A DNA stretch of 60,646 nt from Phycisphaerales bacterium (lineage in GTDB: Bacteria > Planctomycetota > Phycisphaerae > Phycisphaerales > SM1A02), in NCBI GenBank assembly GCA_009691705.1, contig SIAR01000012.1:1-60646 (forward strand), read 5' to 3'. Shown piece by piece: positions 34,602-43,988 of the stretch. The first letter of the stretch is position 1, and every line of letters begins with the position of its first letter. The translations under genes were made by a program, and so were the position numbers. The notes under the pieces were generated by a model, which ran no database searches, was not told the origin of the DNA, and worked only from the letters and a program-made list of their open reading frames with translations.

Positions 34602-35210
34602 ATGCCACGACCTGAACCGACCGATCCAGAGAGCATTGCTGCCATGGCCAACGTTCGCGCGATGCTCTCGTTCATCGGCGAAAATCCAGATCGCGAAGGG
34701 TTGATCGACACTCCAAAACGCGTTGTGCACGCGATGCGCGAGCACTTCATCGGATACACGATGGATCCCGCCGAAGAACTCGGACGCACTTTTTCTGAGA
34801 TCGAGGGGTACGACCAGATGGTCTTGCTCACCGGGATTGACGTTCATAGCCACTGTGAGCATCACATGGTGCCCTTCGTGGGCAAGGCGCACGTTGCGTA
34901 CATCCCCGACGGAAAGGTCGTTGGACTCTCAAAGCTCGCGAAGGTCGTTGAGATTTATTCGAAGCGGTTACAGGTGCAAGAAAAACTCACCGCGCAAATC
35001 GCCAATGCGATTCAATCCCATTTGCAACCACTTGGAGCCGCCGTCGTGATTCAGGCGCGCCACTTCTGCATGTGTTACCGCGGCGTCAGGCAGCCGCACG
35101 CCTGGACAACCACCAGCAAACTCACGGGAATTTTTCTCGAAGACCCAGCGACTCGCTCAGAGTTTCTGCGCCTGATTTCTATTGGACAGCAACCCGCATC
35201 GGGTTGGTAA
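34602..35210 (+). CDS. folE: GTP cyclohydrolase I
   Basis: Converts GTP to dihydroneopterin triphosphate for folate or queuosine-type pathways. 202 residues. Zinc ligands are in [16 protein letters not shown] and FCMCYRGVR; the [20 protein letters not shown] and LTAQIANAI helices are standard. The ATG at 34602 was preferred to one at 34572, which would sit inside the divergent gene's start. The YRGVR segment is slightly different from the common MRGV. Convergent with the ureohydrolase gene. Confidence 0.95.
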   Translation: MPRPEPTDPESIAAMANVRAMLSFIGENPDREGLIDTPKRVVHAMREHFIGYTMDPAEELGRTFSEIEGYDQMVLLTGIDVHSHCEHHMVPFVGKAHVAYIPDGKVVGLSKLAKVVEIYSKRLQVQEKLTAQIANAIQSHLQPLGAAVVIQARHFCMCYRGVRQPHAWTTTSKLTGIFLEDPATRSEFLRLISIGQQPASGW

Positions 35211-35219
35211 TTGTCAGCA

Positions 35220-36185
35220 TCAGCGCCCGACGGCGTCGAGACACAATATTTCGAATGCGATTTGCGCAGCGAGCATTGCTGTGTTCGCCGAGAGATCGCG
35301 CGCTGGGCAAACCTCGACTACATCCGCCCCCACCACTTGCGCTCCTTGAAATCTGCGCAGGATTCCCAACATTTGCGCCGACGTGAATCCGCCGCACACA
35401 GGCGTGCCAGTGCCCGGAGCGAAGGCAGGATCGACCGCGTCCACATCGCACGAGAGATAGACCGGCGCATCGCCGATGCGATCGCGAAACTCAAGTACCG
35501 CGCGCTCTCCAGAGGCGAAGTCGTCGATGAATCGGCTCATCGGCACGAGCGTGATGTGTTTTGAATGCGCGAATTGCAGATCGTCGAGTGTGTTGAGCGA
35601 TCCGCGAACACCAATGATTAGCGTGCGGGCCGCGTCGACGCATCCATCTTCGATTGCGCGGCGCAGAAATGACGCGTGACCGTATGACTCATCCCACACA
35701 GTGTCGACGGTGTCGAGGTGCGCGTCGAAGATGATCGCGGCGAGTCCAGTTGCGGGACGGCCGGCGCGCTCCCATGCGACGCGAATGTTGGCGAGCGAAA
35801 TCGAATGGTCGCCGCCGAGTGCCAAGAGATGCGACTGCGCCGATTGACCTAGCCCTTGTGCGAAGGTGGTCAGCAACTCAAGATTGTCGCTGCACGAGTA
35901 TGCCGCAACGGGCGAATCGCCGCCGTCGGCGAGTGAAAACGTCGCCGAGAGATCAACCTCGAGTTCAATGCTCGCCGGTTTGAGGTATTGACTTGCGTCG
36001 CGAATTGCGCGCGGACCAAATCGCGCGCCGGGATGAAAGGTTGTTCCACCGTCGAATGGCGCGCCGAAGACAATCCAGTCTGGTGGTGAGTCGTCGCCGA
36101 GATCGCTCAAACGCGGAAAGCGCATGAAGGTCGAGATTCCTGCGAAGCGCGGTTGCACTCGCCCGCTTGGAAGTTGGGTCGGCAT
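35220..36185 (-). CDS. speB: Agmatinase/arginase-family ureohydrolase
   Basis: 321 residues. Binuclear manganese site motifs are LALGGDHSISLA, IIFDAHLDTVD and YLSCDVDAVDPAFAPGTGTP; ADVVEVCP is also typical. The PGTGTPVCGG form is usual for agmatinase/guanidinobutyrase-like members, but several of these act on arginine, so the substrate is open. The ATG at 36185 has TACCCT 6 bases upstream. It lies 93 bases downstream of astD on the same strand; context suggests removal of urea from arginine or a derivative. Confidence 0.85.
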   Translation of the reverse strand: MPTQLPSGRVQPRFAGISTFMRFPRLSDLGDDSPPDWIVFGAPFDGGTTFHPGARFGPRAIRDASQYLKPASIELEVDLSATFSLADGGDSPVAAYSCSDNLELLTTFAQGLGQSAQSHLLALGGDHSISLANIRVAWERAGRPATGLAAIIFDAHLDTVDTVWDESYGHASFLRRAIEDGCVDAARTLIIGVRGSLNTLDDLQFAHSKHITLVPMSRFIDDFASGERAVLEFRDRIGDAPVYLSCDVDAVDPAFAPGTGTPVCGGFTSAQMLGILRRFQGAQVVGADVVEVCPARDLSANTAMLAAQIAFEILCLDAVGR

Positions 36186-36191
36186 GTGCAA

Positions 36192-36197
36192 AGGGTA
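36192..36197 (-). promoter_or_regulatory. -10-like hexamer for the ureohydrolase gene
   Basis: TACCCT on the minus strand, 6 bases before the ATG at 36185. Confidence 0.5.
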
Positions 36198-36278
36198 TGA
36201 AGAAAACGGCTGCGATGCCTCTGGGATGCGCTTGATGTCGTCTTAGAAACTGACCGCCCCCGCGCGTTCACCGCACTT

Positions 36279-37799
36279 CTAAAATGGTCTCATCCCCTGC
36301 GGAAGTGGTGCCGCATCTGATTGCTCTTCGAGATGGGCGATTGCGGCGCCGCAGTAATCGAGACTGAATGCCCCCGCTGGACGGTTGTTGCCCGATCGAC
36401 CGAATCCGCCAAATGGCAAGCGGCTGCTCGCTCCTGCCGTTCCAACATTCCAGTTGATGCATCCCGCCCGAATCTGCGGGGCAATGCGCTGCCACCGCTC
36501 GCGACTCGCGGTGAACACAGCGGCAGCGAGACCAAACTGCGATGCGTTCGCTTGCGCAATCGCATCCTCATCGTTGGTCGAAACTGAAATCTGCACGAGG
36601 GGACCGAACACCTCTTCATCGCAGCTCAACTCAAACCGCGCGACTTGCAAGATGCCTGGAGTCAGAAACCAGCCTGCGCGGTCCAGTCTGGTCGCTTGCA
36701 GAATGACCCGCGACCCCGCGCGGGCGCGCCGCTCTTGAAAGTTCAGCACCGCATCGCGCGCACTGCTTGAGATGAGCGGTCCCATGAACACAGGATCTTT
36801 CGAATCTCCCGCGCCAACGACCAGCGTGCTCGCAACCTTGGCGAAGAGCGCGATGAATGCATCGGCGATCGATGCGTCAACAATGATGCGACGGGTGCAG
36901 GTGCAGCGCTGCCCAGCCGTGGCGAAGGCTGATCGCACGCATTCGATGACCGCTTGTTTGAGATGCGCATCGCCACAAACAATCGCGGCATTGCTTCCGC
37001 CCATTTCGAGCGCGATCATCCGTCCGGGTCGATCAATGTTCGCTTCGAGAATGCGCCGTCCCGTTGGCCAGGAACCCGTAAAGAGAATGCCATCGACATC
37101 GGGGTGATCGCAGAGTTTTGCCGCGGTGCGCGGGCCACCAGCGATCACATTGAACACGCCCAGCGGAATGCCCGCGCTATCGGCGCACTCGGCCAGCAAC
37201 TGGCCGACCGCGGGGGTGCGCTCACTGGGTTTGAAAACAACGGTGTTGCCCGCGAGGAGTGCGGGAATGAAGTGGCCATTGGGCAAGTGCGCAGGAAAAT
37301 TGAATGGTCCAACCACGACCATCACACCGTGCGGACGAAATGCGCAGACCCCACGACGCGTCGACGTCACTTCGAATTCGAATCCACTCACCCGCGCGCC
37401 ACTGAGCGGCTCAAGTGTGATTGTGATTTTCTCAGCGAGTGCCTTCGCTTCGAGGCGACTTTCGCTGAGCGTCTTGCCACTCTCGAGTGTGATCAACCGC
37501 GCGATGCGCTCTTCATTCGCGATGAACGCCTCGCGCAGTGCGCGCAGTGCAGCGCGCCGATTGGCATCGCCCGTTGCACGCCAATACTCCCCCGCCGCCC
37601 GCCCGGCAGCAACGGCGAGATCGACGTGCGCGAGTTGTGCGGCACCACTCCAGACTGCAACCGTGGGCTCGGCCGGATCATGACTCGAGACCAATTCGCT
37701 GGATTGATCTGGCGCGACCGACGCGAGCGGTCGAAAGCGACCACCAATGAAGTCGCTCGGTTCGTGCGTCAGCAGCCCGCGACGAACTGCCTCACTCAT
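36279..37799 (-). CDS. astD: Succinylglutamate-semialdehyde dehydrogenase
   Basis: 506-residue aldehyde dehydrogenase oxidising N-succinylglutamate semialdehyde to N-succinylglutamate with NAD+. VVVGPFNFPAHLPNGHFIPALLAG, the catalytic glutamate in ALEMGGSNAAI, and the catalytic cysteine in ATAGQRCTCTRR are AstD-type. Its start overlaps the astA stop by 4 bases. Last gene of the operon that begins with the lipoprotein at 43952. Confidence 0.92.
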   Translation of the reverse strand: MSEAVRRGLLTHEPSDFIGGRFRPLASVAPDQSSELVSSHDPAEPTVAVWSGAAQLAHVDLAVAAGRAAGEYWRATGDANRRAALRALREAFIANEERIARLITLESGKTLSESRLEAKALAEKITITLEPLSGARVSGFEFEVTSTRRGVCAFRPHGVMVVVGPFNFPAHLPNGHFIPALLAGNTVVFKPSERTPAVGQLLAECADSAGIPLGVFNVIAGGPRTAAKLCDHPDVDGILFTGSWPTGRRILEANIDRPGRMIALEMGGSNAAIVCGDAHLKQAVIECVRSAFATAGQRCTCTRRIIVDASIADAFIALFAKVASTLVVGAGDSKDPVFMGPLISSSARDAVLNFQERRARAGSRVILQATRLDRAGWFLTPGILQVARFELSCDEEVFGPLVQISVSTNDEDAIAQANASQFGLAAAVFTASRERWQRIAPQIRAGCINWNVGTAGASSRLPFGGFGRSGNNRPAGAFSLDYCGAAIAHLEEQSDAAPLPQGMRPF

Positions 37800-38881
37800 C
37801 GACGACTCCCACGGCCCTTCTTGCTCACTGACGAAGCAGCTCGCTCAAGCGCGATTGCATTGCCACCAGCATTGAAGGCTGTGATTCCGATCTTCGCGCC
37901 CGTCTGCGCACCGAGCGTGGCAATCGTCTTGGATGGCAACCGCACACTCGCACCGACAATTTCAAATCCGCTGCGCATCGCGCGAAATCCGAACTCGCCG
38001 CTGCATGAGACAACCCCCATGTGGGTCGCCCCCTTGCCGCTTCCTGCCAGCGGGCGCTCGATCGAGTATTTCACGATTGGAATCTCATCGCGCGATGCGT
38101 GCAAGTATGGACCTCCATCAAAGGGATCGACATGGTCTTGCACAGAGAAGCCAAGTTTCTCGAGCATCTTGAGCGCGGGCAGAGTCTCATCGCCGACCTT
38201 GCCAACCAATTGCCGCGCTTCGGGTGGCAAAAGCGAAATGTAAATCTCAACCGACGGAAACAACTTCAGGATGAATTCTTTGCTTCGTTGATTGAAGGTG
38301 TCTGCTTCGGTGTACGAGAGATTGATGAATCGTCGACCGAGGTAATCCCAAAGCGATGAGTGGCTATCGGGAGTCAAAGCTCCCATCAGTTCAGCGAGGA
38401 TGCGCGGCTGAAACCAAATGCGGTGCAGTCCAATGAATTGAAAGCGCACGTATGAGAGTAGCGATCCAAGTTTTTGAGGATGACCGCGGTAGCCCGGCGC
38501 GAGAATGAGTCCACCGATTTCGCTTGGACCCGTCTCATCGCTGTCGAGTTGAATCGTGACGTGCACCTGTCCCGTGCCGAGGTCGCGACTGTAATGCTCG
38601 CGCTTGCGCACCTTGAAAAACAAATGTGGATGGCCAGCCCACGAGATTTGCGAGTAGACCGCACTCGTTCCCACAACGGTTCGACTCTCAATATCTTCGA
38701 GCACGAAGACAAACTCGCGGCCCTTGGCATCTTTTACTTCCCCAGAAAATGCCCGCTGACTGCGATCGATCTTCGCGGCCAGCGAATCTTTGTCTTGCGG
38801 CAGATTGAACGAATGCACGAGCCGCGACAGCTTTAAGAGTTGCGGCATATCTTCGTTGACGGCTTGTCGAATGATGAACAT
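37796..38881 (-). CDS. astA: Arginine/ornithine N-succinyltransferase
   Basis: 361 residues, GNAT-like fold, transferring succinyl from succinyl-CoA to the alpha-amine of arginine or ornithine. The N-terminal IIRQAVNEDMPQLLKLS, FFKVRKREHYSRDLGTGQVHV, GLILAPGYRGHPQKLGSLLSYVRF region and LWDYLGRRFINLSYTEAD are typical AstA blocks. Starts 3 bases after the aminotransferase stop, so translation is coupled. Because astB is missing here, ornithine may be the real substrate (inference). Confidence 0.92.
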   Translation of the reverse strand: MFIIRQAVNEDMPQLLKLSRLVHSFNLPQDKDSLAAKIDRSQRAFSGEVKDAKGREFVFVLEDIESRTVVGTSAVYSQISWAGHPHLFFKVRKREHYSRDLGTGQVHVTIQLDSDETGPSEIGGLILAPGYRGHPQKLGSLLSYVRFQFIGLHRIWFQPRILAELMGALTPDSHSSLWDYLGRRFINLSYTEADTFNQRSKEFILKLFPSVEIYISLLPPEARQLVGKVGDETLPALKMLEKLGFSVQDHVDPFDGGPYLHASRDEIPIVKYSIERPLAGSGKGATHMGVVSCSGEFGFRAMRSGFEIVGASVRLPSKTIATLGAQTGAKIGITAFNAGGNAIALERAASSVSKKGRGSRR

Positions 38882-38884
38882 GAG

Positions 38885-40348
38885 TTATCTCGCCCGCTCG
38901 AGCGCCTTCTCGAGAATTGCAAACACAGGTTTGAATTGAGCAGGGTCCATGACCCCAAGCGGCGGAAGGAATCGCAGGTGGTATGGGCCATGTCCACAGG
39001 TGAGTGCGATCACACCCTCTTCAAACAGCACCTTTAGCAGCGCACCGAGTTTGTCTTTGTCCCCGCCGAGTGGAGTCAGGCGCAGCATCGCCCCGATGCC
39101 ACCGATGAAACTCGGCAGTGTTCGCCCGGCACCATCAATCACCGGGGGAAAGAATTCTGGACGGCGCTGCACAAGCTCTTGCGCGTTGCGCCGAAACGCC
39201 TCGTGCAGTTTCGCGATACGACCCGTTGGACCGTAGTAATCGCCGGTGCGCAGCAACTCGAGCGCCCGACGACCGACGTGATAGGCACTCGTGCTCGAAC
39301 TGAAAGTGCCAGCGAGCAATCCAGGGCCAGGGTTGAACTCAGGCGTGAAGAGGCACGCACAGACTTGCGAGAGCTTTCCCACCGTCACAACATCGACATA
39401 CTCGCCAACGCCAAGCGTCTCGAACGCGAACATGTTTTCTGTGCGACCGAACGATTGAATCTCATCGATCCAGACTGGGATCGACGCATCCCGACATGTC
39501 TGCATCAGCGCCACGAGAAACTCTCTCGACGCGACGTTGAATCCGCCTTCGCCTTGAATGACTTCCATGACGAAGCACGAGTGCTGCTTGGGATAGCGCG
39601 CGATCGCCTGCTTGAGAAGTGACAACGTCTTCTGGGTCGACTCTTCACCGAGTGCTGGATCGTAAAACGGCATGTAATCGACCAACGTGTTCAACACCAA
39701 CCCTTGGCGGTACGCGGCGGTGTCGCCGATCTGACTCATCGTTGTCGAGCGGCCCATGAAACAGTCGGCGAAGGCGAGTATTCGTGCAGCACTCTGCGTC
39801 TTCTGCTGGCAGATCTTGAGCGCGTTTTCGTTTGCCATGCAACCAGAATTCGTCACAAAGCAGTGCCGCAACCGACTCGCGCGCGCGGCTTCTTGCGCCA
39901 GAATCTCTGCAACAGCAAGCACGTCGGTGTTGTGTTGTAAGTGTCCTTGCATGCACGTATCAGAAAGTGCCCCTTCGATAGCAGCTTCAACCATGCGCGC
40001 ATCGGAGTGGCCGAACATGTGCACGCCGATTCCACTGAGCATGTCCCACTTCACGCTTCCATCGGCGAGTTGCACTAGCGGCCCATGACCGAATCCCGCG
40101 CCAACGTACGGATACATCGTGGGTCGTCCGCGCAATTCATTGTTGCGGCGCATCCACGCGGCATACGACTCTGCCTTGTGCGCATCAGCGGGGCGCGCGC
40201 CAGTGAGCGCGACTTGCGCCCGCCGAAGTTCACCCAGGATTTGATCGATCGCAGCGCGCACCGCAGGGTTGATTGCGAGTGGCGGCAAATGCGAGAACGC
40301 CTCGGCTGTTTCAACTGCGTTGTGGGTGGCAGTATTCATTGAGGTCAT
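38885..40348 (-). CDS. astC: Class III aminotransferase, probable succinylornithine transaminase
   Basis: 487 residues, longer than the usual 400 of AstC/ArgD because of a 75-residue N-terminal part. FVTNSGCMANENALKICQQ, VIQGEGGFNVASREFLVALM, WIDEIQSFGRTENMFAFE and the PLP lysine in VTVGKLSQ define class III. Given astA and astD on either side, it probably converts N-succinylornithine to the semialdehyde. The unusual VGKLSQ (rather than SKALG) suggests a distinct subfamily, related to lysine-6-transaminases. Start overlaps the M20 stop by ATGA. Confidence 0.82.
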   Translation of the reverse strand: MTSMNTATHNAVETAEAFSHLPPLAINPAVRAAIDQILGELRRAQVALTGARPADAHKAESYAAWMRRNNELRGRPTMYPYVGAGFGHGPLVQLADGSVKWDMLSGIGVHMFGHSDARMVEAAIEGALSDTCMQGHLQHNTDVLAVAEILAQEAARASRLRHCFVTNSGCMANENALKICQQKTQSAARILAFADCFMGRSTTMSQIGDTAAYRQGLVLNTLVDYMPFYDPALGEESTQKTLSLLKQAIARYPKQHSCFVMEVIQGEGGFNVASREFLVALMQTCRDASIPVWIDEIQSFGRTENMFAFETLGVGEYVDVVTVGKLSQVCACLFTPEFNPGPGLLAGTFSSSTSAYHVGRRALELLRTGDYYGPTGRIAKLHEAFRRNAQELVQRRPEFFPPVIDGAGRTLPSFIGGIGAMLRLTPLGGDKDKLGALLKVLFEEGVIALTCGHGPYHLRFLPPLGVMDPAQFKPVFAILEKALERAR

Positions 40349-41598
40349 GCAGGCGATGGTACGAAGGGTTGCAGTGCGAGTCTGTTCATCAGGATCGCCA
40401 GCACTGTCGCCCGCTCAACGAGACTCGCAGTAACGATGAACTCGTCACCGCGGTGCAAGTTGCCGCCGCGCACTCCGAGTCCATCGAGGCAGGCTAGTCC
40501 TGCGGCTTGCAATACGTTGGCGTCGCTGACGCCGCCCGTTGCAGTTGTGCCCGCATCGACCGCGCAATCTGCCGCGACAGCGAGCGCAACGTCTGCAATC
40601 ACCTGCACCGCCGCGGTCGCTGGTTTTCTGGGACGATTGTGAATTGTTTGCACGCGCACGCGCGGCAGGGAATACGCGAGAGCGAGCGCATCCGCGCTTG
40701 TTTCCCCGCCCGCCGTTTCAATCGCAGCGAGGGCACGGTCAATCGCCGCGCGTTGTTCGTCGCTCTGATAGCGCGCGTTTCCCCACGCGACGGCATGGGC
40801 TGGAACGATGTTCGTTGCCTCACCCCCCTGCAGTGGACCGATGTTCACTGTGCGACCGATCGATGGGTCAGACGTCGCCAACACCTGAGTGATCGCCGCG
40901 CACAGAGCGGCGACTGCTGAGATTCCGTGTGCCGCGTCTCGCCCCGCATGAGCGGCGCGACCGAATGCGTCGATTCGAAACTGCGCTGAACCTGCGCGGG
41001 CTGTCACAAACTTGCCCTCTGCCGCGGCTGGCTCGAGCACGAGTCCGATGTCATGTTTGGTCGCGAGAGTCTGTAGGTGCGCGGCGCTCGAAAAACTCCC
41101 CGTCTCTTCGTCTGCGTTTAGTGCGAACGACCACCGCACGGCCACCCGTTGGGCGTGCAACGATTCGAGTGCAGTCAATGCGACGATGAGTCCGCCCTTC
41201 ATGTCCGCGCATCCAGGACCGCGGCGGATGCCATCCACTTCATCTGAAAGAGTCTGAAACTCTCCTACGGGATCGTGCACCGTGTCGATGTGACCGCTGA
41301 GCAGCATGCGCACCCCAGCGGCGGTTCCCAAACAATTCGCGCAGATGAGATCGCCTTCGTCGGCTCCTGCACTGCGCGATTCGCGCAGCCACTGAGGGCG
41401 TTTCGCGCCCGCATGGCGGGTCATTGTTGCACCAAGTGCGGTCAACCGCGCACTCATCCATGCCCGCGTGGCCTCAAGACCAACGTGCGAACCGTGCCCC
41501 GTTGGAATCGCCACAAGTTCAGTGAGATCACGCAGCATGCGCTCGGAGCGCTGCGCGATATCGCACGCGATCTTCGCCTCAACATCACTCAGCGGCAT
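40345..41598 (-). CDS. M20 metallopeptidase, glutamate carboxypeptidase (CPG2)-like
   Basis: 417 residues. Zinc and catalytic residues are in LSGHIDTVHD, RRGPGCADMKGG, NADEETGS and VLEPA; the dimerisation domain follows (GRAAHAGRDAAHGISA). These motifs resemble carboxypeptidase G2, which removes an acyl group from N-acyl-glutamate. In this operon it could hydrolyse N-succinylglutamate to succinate and glutamate, replacing AstE, which is absent. DapE or ArgE activity are alternatives, particularly because dapF is next to it. The ATG at 41598 overlaps the dapF end by 14 bases. Confidence 0.85.
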   Translation of the reverse strand: MPLSDVEAKIACDIAQRSERMLRDLTELVAIPTGHGSHVGLEATRAWMSARLTALGATMTRHAGAKRPQWLRESRSAGADEGDLICANCLGTAAGVRMLLSGHIDTVHDPVGEFQTLSDEVDGIRRGPGCADMKGGLIVALTALESLHAQRVAVRWSFALNADEETGSFSSAAHLQTLATKHDIGLVLEPAAAEGKFVTARAGSAQFRIDAFGRAAHAGRDAAHGISAVAALCAAITQVLATSDPSIGRTVNIGPLQGGEATNIVPAHAVAWGNARYQSDEQRAAIDRALAAIETAGGETSADALALAYSLPRVRVQTIHNRPRKPATAAVQVIADVALAVAADCAVDAGTTATGGVSDANVLQAAGLACLDGLGVRGGNLHRGDEFIVTASLVERATVLAILMNRLALQPFVPSPA

Positions 41599-42490
41599 GG
41601 AGTACTCGCGCGGATTGTGGTGTGAACTCGCCATCAAAGACGTGGGTTGCACTGCCACGCATTCGCACGCGACCATCCTGCGCATCCCAGCGCACGGATA
41701 GATCGCCCCCAGGAAGATGAATACACACCGCGCGTTCACTGCGCCCCTCAAGCACCCCTGCCACGCAGACCGCACTCGCGCCGGTGCCGCAGGCGAGGGT
41801 GACTCCCGATCCGCGCTCCCAGGTGCGCATGCGCAGTTCGACGCGCGACAGCACTTCGACAAAGTGCACATTGATGCGCTGCGGAAAATAGGAATGGCGT
41901 TCGATCAGTGGACCGACCACCTCAAGCGCCACCCGAGAAACGTCTCGACACCAGAAGATGATGTGCGGATTACCCATCGAGATCACCGTTGCGCACTGCT
42001 CGATTTCAGCGCCTTGCGATGGCATGGCATCAGGCCACGCGCGTGCGACGATTTGCGCGTCGGCTGCACTGCCCGGCCAACAAACTCCCATCGCACCTGC
42101 GGCGAGAATCGGCGCTCCCATGTCGACTTCAACGTCGTTCACAAGCCCATCACTTGCCACCCACCAACCCATTTCGAGCACCCCCCGACCCGTCTCGATT
42201 CGCAGTGGATTCTCGCTAGAAATGCCTCGGTCGATCACAAATTTTGTCACGCAGCGAATGCCATTGCCGCACATCTGCGCTTCGCTTCCATCTGCGTTGA
42301 AGATGCGCATACGTGCGTGCGCCCCGCTGCCCACACTCGCCGGAAGAATCAAGATGAGTCCATCACCGCCGATCCCCGTGTGCCGATCACTCACTGCCCG
42401 AGCGAGCGTTGGCGCATCTTCGATGACCTCTTGCCCGCCATCGACATAGATGTAGTCATTGCCGATGCCGTGCATTTTTGAAAATCTCAT
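41585..42490 (-). CDS. dapF: Diaminopimelate epimerase
   Basis: Interconverts LL- and meso-diaminopimelate for lysine and peptidoglycan. 301 residues with the two catalytic cysteines in NADGSEAQMCGNGIRC and TLACGTGASA, plus KMHGIGNDYIYVDG at the N-terminus and DRHTGIGGDGLILI. The start at 42490 is 4 bases after the lipoprotein stop. Its presence in an arginine-catabolic operon is unusual; it provides evidence that the organism makes meso-diaminopimelate. Confidence 0.95.
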   Translation of the reverse strand: MRFSKMHGIGNDYIYVDGGQEVIEDAPTLARAVSDRHTGIGGDGLILILPASVGSGAHARMRIFNADGSEAQMCGNGIRCVTKFVIDRGISSENPLRIETGRGVLEMGWWVASDGLVNDVEVDMGAPILAAGAMGVCWPGSAADAQIVARAWPDAMPSQGAEIEQCATVISMGNPHIIFWCRDVSRVALEVVGPLIERHSYFPQRINVHFVEVLSRVELRMRTWERGSGVTLACGTGASAVCVAGVLEGRSERAVCIHLPGGDLSVRWDAQDGRVRMRGSATHVFDGEFTPQSARVLHAAE

Positions 42491-42494
42491 CAGG

Positions 42495-43952
42495 TCATTG
42501 CTCCGGGCGCTTGATCGTTCCAAGGTCGATGACAACTTGTCCGCGGCGGTAGTAGTCGGCGTTTAGTGTGTTGTGGTCGATGAATGTGAAGACGAGTGCA
42601 TTGACCATGGTTGCATCGGCATATCCGAAGTCGCCAAAGTGTGGACCGGCATACCGCTGGTTGTCGAAGGCCTGGGCGTGGTTGTGAAAATGGAAGAGCG
42701 CGTCGTAGCCAGCGTCGAACATCTCTTGCGAGGCTTCAAAGCGCACATCGCTTCCGCGTGATTGCGGCGCGTACTCGACGAGTTCATACCGACCTTGAGT
42801 ATCGAGTCGAACCAATCCGCCGTACTCAGTCAGTCGATCAATCTGATCGCGATCTGCAACGTCGAAGAGATGCTTACAAAGCGCGGGCTGCTCAAGCGCC
42901 GAGAGTGCGATCAAGATCGCCGCGCAATCCCCCCACTTCAATTGCGCCGCGTGGGCGCGTGGCGTCTCTGGCAACTGTGTGCCATATCCCTCGAAAGAAG
43001 CGCCATATCTGCGCTTTTTATCAGCGGTCAGCGCAAGGCTGACGCGCTCAAAGAGTTGATCGCGGGTCGATGTGAGCAACTCTGGCTGGTAGGCCGCTGA
43101 GGCAACGACGATGGCGAGATCTCTCGGTTCGAGTGTTTCGCGTACTTCAGGTGAGAGTCTCTCGACTGCCGCGCGTGCGGCATCCCAGAATGCGCGCTTA
43201 GCTGGCGTGCGCAGTGCCCGCATCCACAAGATCTCTTCTCGGTTGCGCGCAATGATGCCGAGGTCAGAGGCCGACCGGCGCATGTCCAAGATGAAAGAAT
43301 CGGTAGTCGCGCTCTCGGCATCGGCAAGTAATGCCAGAATGCGGGCGCGTTCACCAGTGGCGAGCAGCAACTCCCAACAGCGACTGCGCAAATTCGCTTC
43401 TTTGATCGGATCACTCTTCAAGAGCAATTCATAGAGCACCTGTGGAACGCGTTCCTTTCCCCAGAGCGCAACGAGCGCGAGATACTCGGGTCGCTCAAAG
43501 AGATCTGATCCGTACGCAGGAATCACGACCGCCCACGCGCGCACGAGCGTGGGAGTGAGATCTTTCCATCCCAACCCGCCAACGCGCTTGCAAATCTCGC
43601 GCCGCCACTCATAAATCAACATGCGGGGAAGGTTCAGCTCGAGCGCTGACTTCAATCCTGCAACATCGTTCTTGGCGATGCGGTCCCATGCTTCATTGCG
43701 TAGCTCAAGCGAGTATCCGGGCTGCACGATCACGCGACGCAACGCTTTCAGATAGGGGGGAAATGTTGGATCGGCATCGAGCACCTGCATCGCGGCTACT
43801 TGACGTGCAGGCGTCAGGTCTGTGCGTTCGAGCGACTGCAGAGGATCGCCCGCTGGTGTTGCGGCGCAGCCCGATAGCGTGGCGATGATCGTCACCGCAG
43901 CGAGCCATCCGCTCACAAACGGATGCGCAGACGATTGCGTCGAGAATTGCAT
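42495..43952 (-). CDS. Lipoprotein of unknown function with possible JAMM-like C-terminus
   Basis: 485 residues. The lipoprotein signal LAAVTIIATLSGC ends at Cys about 29. The body is helical without recognisable repeats; near residues 417-445 is LFHFHNHAQAF followed by AGPHFGD, spaced as in the HxH...PS..D metal site of JAB1/MPN+ peptidases, though the serine is a histidine here. FTFIDHNTLNADYYRRG closes the domain. The start at 43952 has TACACT 6 bases upstream; a start at 43985 would push the lipobox further in. First gene of the dapF-M20-astCAD operon. The peptidase idea is inference. Confidence 0.6.
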   Translation of the reverse strand: MQFSTQSSAHPFVSGWLAAVTIIATLSGCAATPAGDPLQSLERTDLTPARQVAAMQVLDADPTFPPYLKALRRVIVQPGYSLELRNEAWDRIAKNDVAGLKSALELNLPRMLIYEWRREICKRVGGLGWKDLTPTLVRAWAVVIPAYGSDLFERPEYLALVALWGKERVPQVLYELLLKSDPIKEANLRSRCWELLLATGERARILALLADAESATTDSFILDMRRSASDLGIIARNREEILWMRALRTPAKRAFWDAARAAVERLSPEVRETLEPRDLAIVVASAAYQPELLTSTRDQLFERVSLALTADKKRRYGASFEGYGTQLPETPRAHAAQLKWGDCAAILIALSALEQPALCKHLFDVADRDQIDRLTEYGGLVRLDTQGRYELVEYAPQSRGSDVRFEASQEMFDAGYDALFHFHNHAQAFDNQRYAGPHFGDFGYADATMVNALVFTFIDHNTLNADYYRRGQVVIDLGTIKRPEQ

Positions 43953-43958
43953 CGGCGG

Positions 43959-43982
43959 AGTGTAGAAAAATCTGTCTAGACT
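43959..43982. promoter_or_regulatory. Divergent -10-like hexamers for the lipoprotein-ast operon and the NifU-like gene
   Basis: Minus TACACT (43964-43959) is 6 bases before the ATG at 43952. Plus TAGACT (43977-43982) is 6 bases before the GTG at 43989. Confidence 0.5.
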
Positions 43983-43988
43983 CATGGT

